Numbered from the stretch's first letter, positions 1 through 9,695 are shown. The stretch is DNA of 64,000 bases from Bacteroidales bacterium (GCA_017962165.1 JAGCVW010000019.1:1-64000), one strand, 5' to 3'. The notes: generated by a model not told the origin, from the sequence alone. Numbers and translations are program-made.

Positions 1-1
1 A

Positions 2-667
2 TGTAACCGGTTGAAATTAATTGCGGAGGATGGCAAGCCGAGATTCACCGATGTGGCAGATATGGCCACGATGTTTCGCGTCATTGAATCCATCCCATCC
101 AAGAAGGCAGAGCCGATTAAAGTATGGATAGCCCAGGTTGCGGCAGAGCGGGTCAATCAGGCCATCGATCCGGAACGAAGCATAGACCAAGCTGTTGCCG
201 ATTATCGTCGTCTGGGGTATTCGGAGGCATGGATTAACCAAAGGATAAAAACAATTGAAATCCGCAAAGGTCTCACTGATGAATGGAAAAGAGGTGGAGT
301 GACACAAGAAGTAGACTTTGCTTTCTTAACGGACTTGATGTCCAAAACCTGGAGCGGCCTCACAACTCGAGAGTATAAGAAATACAAAGGTCTGACAAAG
401 GAGAACCTCCGGGACAATATGACCAATATGGAACTGCTTCTGAATGCCCTCGCAGAAGAAACAGCAACTGAACTCAGCAAACAGCGTAATCCTGAAGGTT
501 TGTCGGAAAATGCCGGCGTTGCCAAAGAAGGTGCAGAGGTGGCAAAAACTGCCCGTCACGAGGTTGAGAAACGTCTTGGCCATAGCGTGGTTTCCCGAGA
601 AAAAGCTATTGACCATATCAAGTCTCCAGAGGAGTTGCCATTCCCGGATGAACAGAAGCAGGGATAG
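2..667 (+). CDS. Bro-N / DinD-like phage antirepressor-type protein, 5' partial
   Basis: The frame is open to the left edge (TGT AAC CGG precede the TTG at 11), so the gene starts outside the window and the TTG is not its true start. The visible 221 residues match the C-terminal two thirds of Bro-N/DinD-like proteins, often annotated as prophage antirepressor or DNA-damage-inducible protein D. Recognisable blocks are RLKLIAEDGKPRFTDVAD, ESIPSKKAEPIKVWIAQVA, INQRIKTIEIRKGLTDEW and KGLTKENLRDNMTNMELLL. The N-terminal Bro-N DNA-binding fold is outside the window. Base composition is more AT-rich than in the genes that follow, which fits acquired DNA. No other phage gene is visible. The family is clear; the biological role is not established. 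Confidence 0.8.
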   Translation, partial: CNRLKLIAEDGKPRFTDVADMATMFRVIESIPSKKAEPIKVWIAQVAAERVNQAIDPERSIDQAVADYRRLGYSEAWINQRIKTIEIRKGLTDEWKRGGVTQEVDFAFLTDLMSKTWSGLTTREYKKYKGLTKENLRDNMTNMELLLNALAEETATELSKQRNPEGLSENAGVAKEGAEVAKTARHEVEKRLGHSVVSREKAIDHIKSPEELPFPDEQKQG

Positions 668-786
668 TAAAAAAGCAAGGCCTCATGTCAATTAGAGGCC
701 GTTAGCCAGCCTCAAACTATCCCTATGACTATCCCATGCTTTTGAACACTGGTGTAAGAACTCATTTCATGGTGAAATCGCAAAGG

Positions 787-912
787 AGCCACACAGTTGA
801 ACCCTGTAGAAGGCCTTCTGCGAGGGGCGATTGTGTGGCTGGGGGCGAAATTGGTCGCAGCCACACATCGGGGAGCATTTGGGATAGGTGTGGCAGGGGT
901 TGTTTTGTGGCT
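787..912. repeat. AGCCACACA repeats in alternating orientation
   Basis: The 9-mer AGCCACACA occurs at 787-795, its complement TGTGTGGCT at 832-840, the direct form again at 859-867, and weaker complements at 888-895 (GTGTGGCA) and 905-912 (TTGTGGCT). The second and third copies can pair as a 9 bp stem round a loop of 18 nt, and the first and second round a loop of 36 nt. This could be a remnant of a small palindromic element, a structured transcript or clustered operator sites. No gene within it explains it. Confidence 0.5.
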
Positions 913-946
913 GGTTTGCGAAAATGTCCGGAGGACAGAAAAGCTG

Positions 947-978
947 TTTGCTAAGATGCCTATTATTGAGTAAATTTG
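947..978 (+). promoter_or_regulatory. Bacteroidota-type promoter for the patatin gene
   Basis: TTTG (947-950) and TAAATTTG (971-978) are separated by 20 bp, matching the Bacteroidota consensus -33 TTTG and -7 TAnnTTTG. The ATG follows only 5 nt after the -7 box, so the transcript would be leaderless or nearly so. Confidence 0.6.
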
Positions 979-983
979 ATACC

Positions 984-1883
984 ATGAAAAAGAAATACAA
1001 AATCGGAGTGGCGTTCAGCGGGGGCGGGGCGAGAGGAGCGGCGCACTGCGGGGCGCTGCAGGCGTTTCATGAATATGGAATCAAGCCGGAGGTGGTGTCA
1101 GGGTCCAGCGTCGGGTCGATGGTGGCGACACTGTATGCCTGCGGATTTGAACCCAGGAAGATGATCGAGCTGTTCCAGGGACTGAACTTTTTCAAGGACA
1201 TAGTCAGTCCGACGATTCCGACCGGAGGGCTGTTCGATTCGCGGCCGCTGGTGGAGATGCTAAGGCATACCTTGCCGTACACACGCCTTGAGGATCTTCC
1301 GGTCCCGACATACGTAGTCGCTGCGGATCTGGAGCACGCCGTCCCGAAGGTTTTCTCGAAAGGTGAGATTGCGCCGAGGGTGGTCGCTTCATGCTCGATT
1401 CCAGTCGTTTTCCGCCCGATGAACATCAACGGCATTCATTATGTGGACGGCGGAGCCTTCCAGAATCTGCCTGTCTCGGCCATCAGGAATAAGTGCAAAA
1501 CCGTTATCGCGCTCAGCCTTATCAATCTGGATGAAGAAAAATACAAGGATAACCTGATTGCGGTGACCTCCAGGTCATTTATGATGATGATGGTCTCGAA
1601 CAACGCGGCCGACAAGGAGATGGCCGACATGGTGGTCGATCTGGACACATCCGGATGCACGGCATACGACATCTCCAAGATCGAAGAACTGTTTTTCAGG
1701 GGCTATGAAAGCACTGTCAAAGTCCTCGAGGAGAAAGGATATAAGAGAGTCCTCCCGAAAGAGAACATAGTTTTCCCGCCCAAAAAGACCCAGTTGGAAG
1801 AACTGAAAAACCACGAACTCGTCGTCAGGGAGAAGGTCGAAAAGGGCCTTACTGCACTAAAAACCCTTAAAAAGTCTGCATGA
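984..1883 (+). CDS. Patatin-like phospholipase family protein
   Basis: Predicted 299-residue lipid acyl hydrolase of the bacterial patatin (RssA/NTE-like) family. The oxyanion loop SGGGARGAAHCG lies at residues 12-23, the nucleophile elbow GSSVG with Ser42 follows, and the catalytic dyad aspartate is in YVDGGAFQN near residue 156. There is no signal peptide, so the protein is probably cytoplasmic or on the inner face of the membrane. An earlier in-frame ATG at 888 would add 32 unrelated residues; the start at 984 is preferred because the family begins at MKKKYKIGVAFSGGG and the promoter lies just upstream. Its 3' end overlaps the end of a small convergent lipoprotein gene by 17 bp. The substrate is unknown. 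Confidence 0.88.
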   Translation: MKKKYKIGVAFSGGGARGAAHCGALQAFHEYGIKPEVVSGSSVGSMVATLYACGFEPRKMIELFQGLNFFKDIVSPTIPTGGLFDSRPLVEMLRHTLPYTRLEDLPVPTYVVAADLEHAVPKVFSKGEIAPRVVASCSIPVVFRPMNINGIHYVDGGAFQNLPVSAIRNKCKTVIALSLINLDEEKYKDNLIAVTSRSFMMMMVSNNAADKEMADMVVDLDTSGCTAYDISKIEELFFRGYESTVKVLEEKGYKRVLPKENIVFPPKKTQLEELKNHELVVREKVEKGLTALKTLKKSA

Positions 1884-2034
1884 ACTGAATCATCCGCCCG
1901 TTGACGAACTGGGATTCGGGGAGAGTGGGGTCGGTCACGTTGTGGACGTGCCCCACTTTTCTTTTGTCGGAGGCGATGGAGCAGCCCGAAAGAAGCAGGG
2001 AGAACACCGCCGCTATCGCGACCAGACGTCTCAT
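1867..2034 (-). CDS. Small lipoprotein downstream of pta
   Basis: A 55-residue frame starts with ATG 2 nt after the pta stop codon (TGA AG ATG), an arrangement that suggests translational coupling. The N-terminus MRRLVAIAAVFSLLLSGCS is a good lipoprotein signal: two arginines, a hydrophobic core and a lipobox LSGC with Cys18. The mature part is about 38 residues, polar, and ends in RMIQFMQTF. I recognise no family. The gene ends inside the 3' end of the convergent patatin gene (17 bp overlap). Lipobox quality and spacing support a real gene; the short length and unknown family keep confidence moderate. Confidence 0.55.
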   Translation of the reverse strand: MRRLVAIAAVFSLLLSGCSIASDKRKVGHVHNVTDPTLPESQFVNGRMIQFMQTF

Positions 2035-2036
2035 CT

Positions 2037-3044
2037 TCAGCGAGCGTCCATGGCCTGGCAGGCGGTAATTGCAATCAGGTTGTATATGTCGTCTACCGAG
2101 CAGCCGCGGCTGAGGTCGTTGACCGGACGGGCGATGCCCTGGAGGATAGGGCCGATGGCGTCGGCATTACCGAGGCGCTGGACCAGTTTGTAGCCGATGT
2201 TTCCTACTTCGAGGTTAGGGAACACGAGGACATTGGCCTTTCCGGCGATATCGGAGCCGGGGGCTTTCTTGGCGCCGACGGAAGGGACGAGGGCGGCGTC
2301 AGCCTGAAGTTCGCCGTCGATCTTCAGATCCGGGGCGAGTTCACGCGCCAGCCGCGTGGCCTCCACGACCTTATCTACCACCTCATGTTTAGCCGATCCC
2401 TTAGTGGAAAACGAGAGCATGGCGACGCGAGGCTCTGCGAAGCCGGCAACGCTCTTCGCAGTCTGCGCGGTGCATACCGCGATCTGCGCGAGCTGGCCGG
2501 CGTCAGGAGCCGGAGTAACGGCCACATCACCGACTACCAGAACACCTTCCTCACCGTACTGCGGAGTCTTAGTTACCAACAGCATGGCACCGCTGACGCA
2601 AGTGATTCCGGGGGCGCACTTGATAATCTGGAGCGCCGGACGGAGGGTCTCACCGGTAGTTGAGAGAGCGCCGCTTATCTGACCGTCGGCATCGCCGCTC
2701 TTGATAATGAGGCAGCCGAAGTACAGAGGGTTCATCACGAGTTTATGGGCCTCTTCCGGGGTCATGCCCTTCGCTTTGCGAAGTTCGTAGAGCAGGGTCG
2801 CGTATTCCTCCGTCTTCGCTGAAGTCGCCGGATCGATGATAGTGGCCTTGGAAATGTTCTTCAGCCCGAGCTCCGCGGCCTTAGCCATGATATCGGCCTC
2901 GTTGCCGATAAGGATGATGTCGGCAAGGCCGTCTTTAAGCGCACGGTCAGCCGCAGTGATGGTCCTGTCTTCGAGCGATTCGGGAAGTACGATGCGCTGC
3001 CTGTTCGAGCATGCGCGGGCGATGATTTTGTCGATAAGTGCCAT
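2037..3044 (-). CDS. pta: Phosphate acetyltransferase
   Basis: 335-residue Pta of the short type, which interconverts acetyl-CoA and acetyl phosphate in acetate fermentation and acetate activation, in the cytoplasm. Family blocks are visible: [15 protein letters not shown] near the N-terminus, [22 protein letters not shown] in the middle, and [16 protein letters not shown] close to the C-terminus. The length is normal for the single-domain form without the DRTGG regulatory domain. It is transcribed after the HAD-family gene with a gap of 9 nt and before a small lipoprotein gene. No acetate kinase gene (ackA), the usual partner, is adjacent, so it must lie elsewhere. Confidence 0.95.
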   Translation of the reverse strand: MALIDKIIARACSNRQRIVLPESLEDRTITAADRALKDGLADIILIGNEADIMAKAAELGLKNISKATIIDPATSAKTEEYATLLYELRKAKGMTPEEAHKLVMNPLYFGCLIIKSGDADGQISGALSTTGETLRPALQIIKCAPGITCVSGAMLLVTKTPQYGEEGVLVVGDVAVTPAPDAGQLAQIAVCTAQTAKSVAGFAEPRVAMLSFSTKGSAKHEVVDKVVEATRLARELAPDLKIDGELQADAALVPSVGAKKAPGSDIAGKANVLVFPNLEVGNIGYKLVQRLGNADAIGPILQGIARPVNDLSRGCSVDDIYNLIAITACQAMDAR

Positions 3045-3053
3045 ATGTCGTGA

Positions 3054-3884
3054 TTATTTTTCGAATTCCTGTAGGATGTAGTCCGCGTGGATCTTGTCGA
3101 TGATGGCGCAGACCAGTTTGTAAGCCTTGCTGTCCGGGGTGTAGACTGCGGGAGCGACGAACCTGACGCGGCCCTGGCGCTTGAGTTTCGCGGCCACGGC
3201 GCGCTTCTTTTCGTTCTGGGGGTCGAAGACGGCTATCGGATTACCGCCGAACATGCCCACGACTTTCATGCTGGGAACGTCGGTCTCTCCGTCGCCGAAA
3301 TAGATCATGTGAGAGAACGGCACGCGCTTCTTGTTCTCGGCAGTAGAGGCGTTGACCATCTTGCTGTCGCGGGCGCTGAAAATGCCCTTGTTGATCTTGA
3401 AGAGGAACTGGGTCTTGTTCGTATAGTCGACGGCGATTCCGGGCCATACGGCCTCCCCCGCTTCATTATATATATAGGTACCGGCGAAGATGTGCTTGAA
3501 CTCGCCCGCGATTGCAGTCCCCTCGACCATTTCCTTCAGGCCGCTGGAGTTGATATAGTGTTCCACGCGCACACCGTGCTCGGCACCATAGTCGTTAACG
3601 AGTTTGAACCAGCCGCGCACCCCCTCGAAGAAATCGATGTCGCGCCCGAAGCGCTTGAAGTCTTCGCGGCGCAGGCTGATGCCCTTGGCGCGGGCTTCGT
3701 CGTACATCATCTTCATGTAGGCAAGGACATCCGAGGCGTCCTGGTCCACTGCGAGGCTGTTGCTCTTCTCCCAGAACTCCTCCTTAGTGGTCCCCATCGC
3801 CTGGATAAAGCCGAATTCCTGCATGTTTCCGGGAGCGAGGGTCCCGTCGAAATCGTATATAAGCGCTACTATGGGCTTTTTCAT
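3054..3884 (-). CDS. HAD-superfamily hydrolase (phosphatase-like)
   Basis: 276-residue haloacid dehalogenase-superfamily protein. Motif I DFDGTLAPG (residues 11-19) carries the nucleophile Asp11 and general acid Asp13, and motif IV is YFGDGETDVPSM with the metal-binding acids around 197-202. A helical cap of roughly 140 residues sits between them, so it resembles phosphoserine phosphatase-like HADs. No signal peptide. The substrate cannot be read from sequence. It is the first gene of a minus-strand set with pta (gap 9 nt) and the small lipoprotein, so a metabolic repair or phosphometabolite role near acetyl phosphate is possible but is inference. Confidence 0.85.
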   Translation of the reverse strand: MKKPIVALIYDFDGTLAPGNMQEFGFIQAMGTTKEEFWEKSNSLAVDQDASDVLAYMKMMYDEARAKGISLRREDFKRFGRDIDFFEGVRGWFKLVNDYGAEHGVRVEHYINSSGLKEMVEGTAIAGEFKHIFAGTYIYNEAGEAVWPGIAVDYTNKTQFLFKINKGIFSARDSKMVNASTAENKKRVPFSHMIYFGDGETDVPSMKVVGMFGGNPIAVFDPQNEKKRAVAAKLKRQGRVRFVAPAVYTPDSKAYKLVCAIIDKIHADYILQEFEK

Positions 3885-3911
3885 TTCACCAATTATTTGA
3901 CGGTTTCACCA

Positions 3912-3919
3912 CAAATATC
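3912..3919 (-). promoter_or_regulatory. Possible -7 box for the HAD-pta operon
   Basis: On the minus strand this reads GATATTTG, 7 of 8 positions of TAnnTTTG, 27 nt before the HAD start codon. No clear -33 TTTG is found, so the call is tentative. Confidence 0.35.
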
Positions 3920-3950
3920 GTAATAATTCGCCACATACACACACGCGGAT

Positions 3951-3981
3951 TTTGCAAAAAAGCAGGCAGGGATTATTTTTG
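3951..3981 (+). promoter_or_regulatory. Bacteroidota-type promoter for the acyl-CoA synthetase gene
   Basis: TTTG (3951-3954) and TATTTTTG (3974-3981) are separated by 19 bp, an exact match to the Bacteroidota consensus. The start codon at 4006 lies 24 nt further on, giving a short leader. Confidence 0.65.
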
Positions 3982-4005
3982 CTTCAGCAAAAAAACCAAA
4001 CCTAT

Positions 4006-5652
4006 ATGTCGAAATATCCGCATTATCTGGAAAGTCTCCAGAACGCAACCCGCAAGTATTGGAACAAAACAGCCCTCCACACCATGGGAGGCGATTCCTT
4101 CACATACGGCCAGATGGCCATCCAGGTCGAGAAATTCCACCTCGCATTCGAAGCCCTCGGACTCAAGAAGGGCGACAAGATAGCCCTTTACGCAGCAAAC
4201 GGCGCCCGCTGGGGCATGGCCTATATGGCCGTCAACACCTACGAGACGGTGATCGTGCCGCTCCTTGCCGACTTCACTCCGGCCAACGCCGCTTTCCTTG
4301 TGGACCACTCCGAGGCCCTTGTCATTTTCACCAATAAGGTGAAGTGGGACAAGATGCCCCTCGAGCAGATGCCCCGGCTCCGTCTCGCGATCGATGTCGA
4401 CACCTGGGAGTGCCTCTGGGCAAAGGACGCAAAGACCGAGAAGGCCTATGCAAAGATGGAGAGCCTCTTCGAGGCCAAATGGAAAGGCAACTTCGGCCCC
4501 GAAGACGTGGTCTACCCCACCGACAACATGGACGACCTCTCGACCATCAACTATACTTCCGGCTCGACCGGCGACCCGAAGGGCGTCATGCTCACCTACC
4601 GCAACTTCAGCGCGAACGTCGACTATGATCAGCGCTTCATGCCCGCCGGCGACAAGATAGTTTCCATGCTCCCGATGGCCCACATGTACGGCCTTGTGAT
4701 CGAGTTCATCTACCCGCTCGCCAATGGTACCGGAATCTACTGGCTCGGCAAGGCTCCCACCCCGGCGACCCTTCTGAAGGCCTTCCAGGAAGTGAAGCCC
4801 TACCTGCTCGTGACCGTTCCGCTCGTCATGGAAAAGATCTACAAGAGCAAGGTCAAGCCCACGCTCGACAAACCGCTCCTGAAGGTCCTCACCAAGATCC
4901 CCGGCATCAACACCATCATCTACAAGAAGGTGCGCGAGGGTCTGGAGCAGGCATTCGGTGGCAACGTCACCGAGTTCATTATGGGCGGTGCGGCCCTCAA
5001 CCCCGAAGTCGACCGTCTGTTCAAGAAGATCAAGCTCCCTTACGTAGTCGGCTACGGCATGACCGAAGGCTGCCCGCTGCTCGCATATTCGGGCTGGCGC
5101 AATTACATCCCAGGCTCCTGCGGCCGCCCGGTCGACATCAACGACATCAGGATCGATTCCGAGGACCCGCAGCACATCGCTGGCGAGATCCAGGTCAAGG
5201 GCGACAACATCTGCATCGGCTACTACAAGAATCCCGAGGCCACGGCGAACGCCTTCACGGACGACGGCTACCTCCGCACCGGAGATCTCGGCATCATGGC
5301 CAAGGACGGCACCATCTTCATCAAGGGACGCTCGAAGGCCCTCATCCTCACGGCCAACGGCCAGAACGTCTACCCCGAGGAGCTCGAGGCCATCATCAAC
5401 TCCCAGCCTTACGTCTCCGAATCGGTGGTAGTGGACCGCGCAGGCAAGATAGTCGGCCTGGTCTACCTCGACCAGGACGCCATCAAGAACGCAGGCCTGG
5501 ACCAGGAAGCCATTTCCGACATCCCCGAGAACATCAGGATAGCCAGCAACAGACACCTCCCGGCCTACAGCCAGATTGCCAAGGTCGAAGTCATGCTCGA
5601 ACCGTTTGCAAAGACTCCGAAGATGTCGATCAAGAGGTTCCTGTACAAATAA
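4006..5652 (+). CDS. AMP-dependent long-chain acyl-CoA synthetase/ligase
   Basis: 548-residue ANL-superfamily enzyme that activates a carboxylic acid, probably a fatty acid, through an acyl-adenylate to a CoA thioester. The ATP-binding P-loop YTSGSTGDPKG is at residues 183-193, the YGMTEG motif at 350-355, the TGDLG aspartate near 425, and the C-terminal lysine region KTPKMSIKRF near 535-544. The start MSKYPHYLES is preferred over an upstream in-frame ATG at 3952 because that one overlaps the promoter. No signal peptide. It is a single gene followed by a terminator. Chain-length specificity cannot be judged; other acid:CoA ligases of the family are possible. Confidence 0.88.
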   Translation: MSKYPHYLESLQNATRKYWNKTALHTMGGDSFTYGQMAIQVEKFHLAFEALGLKKGDKIALYAANGARWGMAYMAVNTYETVIVPLLADFTPANAAFLVDHSEALVIFTNKVKWDKMPLEQMPRLRLAIDVDTWECLWAKDAKTEKAYAKMESLFEAKWKGNFGPEDVVYPTDNMDDLSTINYTSGSTGDPKGVMLTYRNFSANVDYDQRFMPAGDKIVSMLPMAHMYGLVIEFIYPLANGTGIYWLGKAPTPATLLKAFQEVKPYLLVTVPLVMEKIYKSKVKPTLDKPLLKVLTKIPGINTIIYKKVREGLEQAFGGNVTEFIMGGAALNPEVDRLFKKIKLPYVVGYGMTEGCPLLAYSGWRNYIPGSCGRPVDINDIRIDSEDPQHIAGEIQVKGDNICIGYYKNPEATANAFTDDGYLRTGDLGIMAKDGTIFIKGRSKALILTANGQNVYPEELEAIINSQPYVSESVVVDRAGKIVGLVYLDQDAIKNAGLDQEAISDIPENIRIASNRHLPAYSQIAKVEVMLEPFAKTPKMSIKRFLYK

Positions 5653-5674
5653 TGACAAAATGTCACTGGAATAG

Positions 5675-5714
5675 ATATTGCGCTTTCTCTTAGCAGAAAA
5701 CGCAATATTTTTTT
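5675..5714 (+). terminator. Intrinsic terminator after the acyl-CoA synthetase gene
   Basis: ATATTGCG (5675-5682) pairs with CGCAATAT (5701-5708), and inside it TTTCT (5684-5688) pairs with AGAAA (5695-5699), giving a 13 bp stem with one mismatch, followed directly by a run of T to 5714. It ends 4 nt before the htpG ATG, so it may also act in the htpG leader. It does not match the CIRCE heat-shock operator. Confidence 0.6.
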
Positions 5715-5717
5715 GTT

Positions 5718-7565
5718 ATGGCAAAAGGCAACATAGGAGTGACGACCGAGAACATATTCCCGGTTATCAAGCAGTTTCTTTACAGTGACCACGAAATCTT
5801 CCTGCGCGAGCTTGTGGCGAATGCAGTAGATGCGACCCGCAAGATGCAGACTCTGGCCTCCAACGGCGAGTTCAAGGGCGAGCTGGGAGAGATGAAGGTT
5901 CTCGTCGAACTCGAAGAAAAGGGCAAGACCCTGAAGATCACCGACCGCGGTATCGGCATGACGGCCGAAGAGGTCGACAAGTATATCAACCAGATAGCAT
6001 TTTCTTCTGCAGGGGAGTTCCTCGAGAAATACAAGGACGCCAGCGGAATCATAGGCCACTTCGGACTGGGATTCTACTCGGCATTCATGGTCTCCTCGAA
6101 GGTGACAATCGAGAGCCTCAGCTGGAAGGAAGACGCAAAACCGGTGTTCTGGAGTTGCGACGGCTCGCCGGAGTTCGAGATGAACGAATGCGTTCGCGAA
6201 GACCGCGGAACGACCGTTACCCTCTATCTGGATTCGGACAGCGACGAGTTCGCCGCGAAGGGCCGCATCGAAGGCCTGCTCCACAAATACTGCAAGTTCA
6301 TGCCCGTCCCGGTGGTGTTCGGCAAGAAGACAGAATGGAAGGACGGCAAGAGCGTTGAGACCAGTGAGGACAATGTCATCAACACCGTAGAGCCCATCTG
6401 GACCAAGGCCCCTTCAGAGCTGAAGGACGAGGACTATATGAACTTCTACCATGCCCTCTACCCCATGGAGGAAGACCCGATGTTCTACATCCACCTCAAT
6501 GTCGACTATCCCTTTACACTCACCGGCGTGCTGTACTTTCCCAAGATCAAGGAGCGCATGGCCATCGACAAGAACAAGATACAACTGTTCTGCAACCAGA
6601 TGTTCGTCACGGACCATGTAGACAACATCGTGCCCGACTTCCTGACCCTTCTCCACGGCGTGATAGATTCTCCGGACATTCCGCTCAACGTGTCGAGAAG
6701 TTATTTACAGTCCGACGCCAATGTAAAGAAAATCAGTACATACATTACAAAGAAAGTCGCCGACCGTCTCGAGCAAATATTCAACGAGCAGCGCGCTACT
6801 CTCGAGCAGAAATGGGACAACATCAAACTCTTCATCGAGTACGGTATGCTCTCGGACGAGAAGTTCTGCGAGAGGGCCGTCAACTTTGCCCTGTTGAAGG
6901 ATGTAGACGGCAAGTACTACAGCTTCGACGAATACCGCAAGGCTGTGGAGGAAGCCCAAACCGACAAGGACAAGAAAGTGGTCTTCCTGTATGCAACAGA
7001 TGTAGAGAAGCAGTATTCGGCCATAGAGGCCGCGAAGGCGCTTGGATACAACGTACTTCTGATGGACTGCGAACTCGATTCCCACTTCGTGGGCCTGCTC
7101 GAGCAGAAAGTAAAGGACGTTCGCTGCGCCCGCATAGATTCGGAGCCGGCCTCAAGGCTTATCCCGAAGGAGGATGAAGTCAAGCCGACCATGAGCGAAG
7201 AGGATGCGAAGACCCTGTCAGACCTCTTCAAGGCAGCCCTGCCCGAAGGTCCGGAATGGACTGTCGAGGCCGCGAACCTTGGAGAAGAGGGCGAGCCTGT
7301 CCTTATCACCCAGAACGAATTCATGCGCCGCTACCGCGAAATGTCCGCACTGGGCGGAGGCATGAACTTCTACGGCTCGATGCCGCAGATGTACGACGTG
7401 AAGGTGAACATGGAGAATCCTGTAATCGCCAAAATCTGGGCGGACCGCGAAAACACCGCCGATTTGCTGCATCAGGCAGTCGACCTTGCCCTGCTGGCTA
7501 ACGGCCTGCTTACCGGAAAAGCGCTTTCAGATTTTATCTCCAGAAGCGAAAAGTTGCTGGTCTAG
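5718..7565 (+). CDS. htpG: Molecular chaperone HtpG (Hsp90)
   Basis: 615-residue bacterial Hsp90, an ATP-driven cytoplasmic chaperone homodimer. The GHKL ATP-binding domain is clear: [14 protein letters not shown] with the N-box, then [12 protein letters not shown] and [13 protein letters not shown]. The middle and C-terminal dimerisation regions follow in normal order. The start codon lies only a few nt after a T-rich stretch and the upstream hairpin, with no strong promoter match of its own, although a T-run ending in TTTG (5708-5715) is a poor -7 candidate. The stop codon overlaps the stop of convergent uvrB in the shared tetranucleotide CTAG. Confidence 0.95.
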   Translation: MAKGNIGVTTENIFPVIKQFLYSDHEIFLRELVANAVDATRKMQTLASNGEFKGELGEMKVLVELEEKGKTLKITDRGIGMTAEEVDKYINQIAFSSAGEFLEKYKDASGIIGHFGLGFYSAFMVSSKVTIESLSWKEDAKPVFWSCDGSPEFEMNECVREDRGTTVTLYLDSDSDEFAAKGRIEGLLHKYCKFMPVPVVFGKKTEWKDGKSVETSEDNVINTVEPIWTKAPSELKDEDYMNFYHALYPMEEDPMFYIHLNVDYPFTLTGVLYFPKIKERMAIDKNKIQLFCNQMFVTDHVDNIVPDFLTLLHGVIDSPDIPLNVSRSYLQSDANVKKISTYITKKVADRLEQIFNEQRATLEQKWDNIKLFIEYGMLSDEKFCERAVNFALLKDVDGKYYSFDEYRKAVEEAQTDKDKKVVFLYATDVEKQYSAIEAAKALGYNVLLMDCELDSHFVGLLEQKVKDVRCARIDSEPASRLIPKEDEVKPTMSEEDAKTLSDLFKAALPEGPEWTVEAANLGEEGEPVLITQNEFMRRYREMSALGGGMNFYGSMPQMYDVKVNMENPVIAKIWADRENTADLLHQAVDLALLANGLLTGKALSDFISRSEKLLV

Positions 7566-9691
7566 TCCTTCCAGACTTTAAGGTACTGTTCCAGCGCCCA
7601 CATTTCGTCACGATAACGAGCCGCCTCGGTGAAATTGAGATCCGCGGCGGCTTTGTGCATATTCTCGCGGTCGGTCTCGACGAGTTTTTCGATCTGCTCG
7701 CGGGACATGGAGCGTATGACGGGATCCTGGAGCACGGCGGCGAGGTCGGCCCGGACACGGCCGTCGCGGAAGGCATCGCCGTCTGCGCGCCGCGAGTCGT
7801 GGCCGAGCCCGACGCTGATCCGGCCCTTGCCCAGATCTGAAGGATCCGGAATATAGCGGGGATCGTCGTAGGAGTTGGGGGCGCTGACCCGGCCGGTAAG
7901 TTCTGAGGCCAGGATATTGCGCTTCGTCTCAATCTGCTCCGGAGTGATATGGTGGAGTTTGTTGTACTCTATCTGCTTTGTGCGGCGGCGGTTGGTCTCC
8001 CTGATTGTATCTTCCATCGACGGGGTTATCTTGTCGGCGTACATGATAACGAGGCCGTTGACGTTGCGCGCTGCACGGCCGGCGGTCTGGGTCAAAGACC
8101 TGGCAGTCCTTAAAAAACCTTCCTTGTCAGCATCCAGGATGGCGACAAGCGACACGGCGGGAATATCAAGCCCCTCGCGCAGAAGGTTGACGCCCACCAG
8201 GACATCGAACAGGCCGTTCTTGAAATCTTCGATAATCGAAACGCGTTCGGCAGTATCTACGTCGGAATGGATGTAGCGGCAGCGTATGCCGATGCGGCGC
8301 ATGTAATCGTCGAGTTCCTCGGCCATGCGCTTCGTCAGGGTAGTGACAAGAGTCCTTTCGTCGCGCTCAGCCCTGACACGCACCTCCTCCACGAGGTCGT
8401 CGACCTGGTTCTCGGTGGGCCTGACCTCAACCGGAGGGTCGAGCAGACCGGTAGGCCGCACGACCTGCTCCACCACCAGACCTTCGCTCTTTTCGAGCTC
8501 ATAGTCGGCAGGAGTAGCGCTCACGTAGACCTTCTGCCCGGTGATCGCCTCGAACTCAGGGAAGGTCAGCGGGCGGTTGTCGGCGGCGGCGGGGAGCCGG
8601 AAGCCGTACTCGATCAGGACCTCCTTCCGGCTGTGGTCGCCGCCGTACATGGCGTGGACCTGGGGAAGGGTGACATGGGACTCGTCGACGAAGGTGATGA
8701 AATCCTTCGGGAAATAGTCGATCAGGCAGAACGGCCTCTGACCAGCCTTGCGGCCGTCGAAATAACGGCTGTAATTCTCTATTCCGGGGCAGTAGCCGAG
8801 TTCCTTGAGCATCTCGATGTCGTTCTCCACGCGCTGCTGGATGCGCTTTGCCTCCAGCATGCGGTCGTTGCGCTCGAACCAGAGTATCTGCTCGTAAAGG
8901 TCGTCGCGGATATGGCCGATAGCGGCCTCGGCCCGCTCCTTTGTCGTCACGAAATTATTCGCCGGGTAGATGTTGACTTCGGAGACATCTTCGATTTTCG
9001 CGCCCGTAAGCGGGTCGATGACCGAGAGGTTCTCCACTTCGTCGCCGAAGAATTCGATGCGCACGGCATTGTCGGCCCCGCTCAGGAACACGTCCACCGT
9101 ATCGCCCTTGGTGCGGAACGATCCTCGGGTGAATTCGCCCTCGGTACGGGCGTAAAGCGCATCGACCAGCTTGTAGAGCAGGCCGGTGAGCGAACGCTGC
9201 TCGCCGCGGCGCACGGTCACCGTCTGGTCGTGGAAGTCGTCGGGATTGCCTATGCCGTAGAGGCAGCTGACCGAACTTATCACTATAACGTCGCGCCTGC
9301 CGCTCAGAAGGGCCGAGGCCGCCGAGAGGCGGAGTTTCTCGATCTGGTCGTTGATGGACAGGTCCTTCTCGATATAGGTGTCGGTATTGGGAAGATACGC
9401 TTCAGGCTGGTAGTAATCGTAGTAAGAGACGAAATACTCGACTGCGTTCGTCGGGAAGAATGACTTGAATTCGCCGTAGAGCTGGGCGGCCAGGGTCTTG
9501 TTGTGGCTCAGGATAAGGGCCGGCCTCTGGAGCTGCTCGATGACGTTCGCCATAGTGAAAGTCTTGCCCGAGCCGGTAACTCCAAGGAGAGTGATGTCCG
9601 GCACGCCGCGCTTTAGCGCATCGACAAGCTGCGCTATAGCTTCCGGCTGGTCGCCGGAGGGCTTGTATTCCGACTCGAGTTTGAATTTCAT
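7562..9691 (-). CDS. uvrB: UvrABC system protein B
   Basis: 709-residue DNA helicase-like subunit of nucleotide excision repair that verifies damage with UvrA and recruits UvrC. Walker [13 protein letters not shown] is at residues 39-50, the beta-hairpin region [10 protein letters not shown] follows at about 90-105, helicase motifs include DESHVTLPQ and [12 protein letters not shown], and a C-terminal UVR domain ([15 protein letters not shown]) gives the UvrC contact. The length is slightly above the usual 670. It is read divergently from apt from a palindromic double promoter, with its ATG only 4 nt from the predicted -7 box. Confidence 0.96.
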   Translation of the reverse strand: MKFKLESEYKPSGDQPEAIAQLVDALKRGVPDITLLGVTGSGKTFTMANVIEQLQRPALILSHNKTLAAQLYGEFKSFFPTNAVEYFVSYYDYYQPEAYLPNTDTYIEKDLSINDQIEKLRLSAASALLSGRRDVIVISSVSCLYGIGNPDDFHDQTVTVRRGEQRSLTGLLYKLVDALYARTEGEFTRGSFRTKGDTVDVFLSGADNAVRIEFFGDEVENLSVIDPLTGAKIEDVSEVNIYPANNFVTTKERAEAAIGHIRDDLYEQILWFERNDRMLEAKRIQQRVENDIEMLKELGYCPGIENYSRYFDGRKAGQRPFCLIDYFPKDFITFVDESHVTLPQVHAMYGGDHSRKEVLIEYGFRLPAAADNRPLTFPEFEAITGQKVYVSATPADYELEKSEGLVVEQVVRPTGLLDPPVEVRPTENQVDDLVEEVRVRAERDERTLVTTLTKRMAEELDDYMRRIGIRCRYIHSDVDTAERVSIIEDFKNGLFDVLVGVNLLREGLDIPAVSLVAILDADKEGFLRTARSLTQTAGRAARNVNGLVIMYADKITPSMEDTIRETNRRRTKQIEYNKLHHITPEQIETKRNILASELTGRVSAPNSYDDPRYIPDPSDLGKGRISVGLGHDSRRADGDAFRDGRVRADLAAVLQDPVIRSMSREQIEKLVETDRENMHKAAADLNFTEAARYRDEMWALEQYLKVWKD

Positions 9692-9695
9692 TATT

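Larger units (their letters stand above)
668..983. other. Gene-free stretch with inverted repeats
   Basis: No convincing gene lies here. The stretch holds a 6 bp inverted repeat GGCCTC/GAGGCC (679-700) just after the Bro-N gene, two direct copies of ACTATCCC 12 bp apart (716-723 and 728-735), a perfect small hairpin ATTTCA-tgg-TGAAAT (764-778), a cluster of AGCCACACA repeats in alternating orientation (787-912), and at its right end the patatin promoter. An open frame at 736-954 has no recognisable product. Confidence 0.6.

Noticed and set aside
716..735. ACTATCCC direct repeats as an integration site
   Set aside because: Only two short copies, no tRNA end and no integrase in the window.
736..954. 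72-residue open frame in the gap before the patatin gene
   Set aside because: Composition is driven by the repeat cluster, no family match, no ribosome binding site, and it runs through the patatin promoter.
3973..5658. 561-residue frame antisense to the acyl-CoA synthetase gene
   Set aside because: Shadow frame of a high-GC gene; no signature and the opposite strand codes for a clear enzyme.
5675..5714. CIRCE heat-shock operator upstream of htpG
   Set aside because: The inverted repeat does not match TTAGCACTC-N9-GAGTGCTAA.
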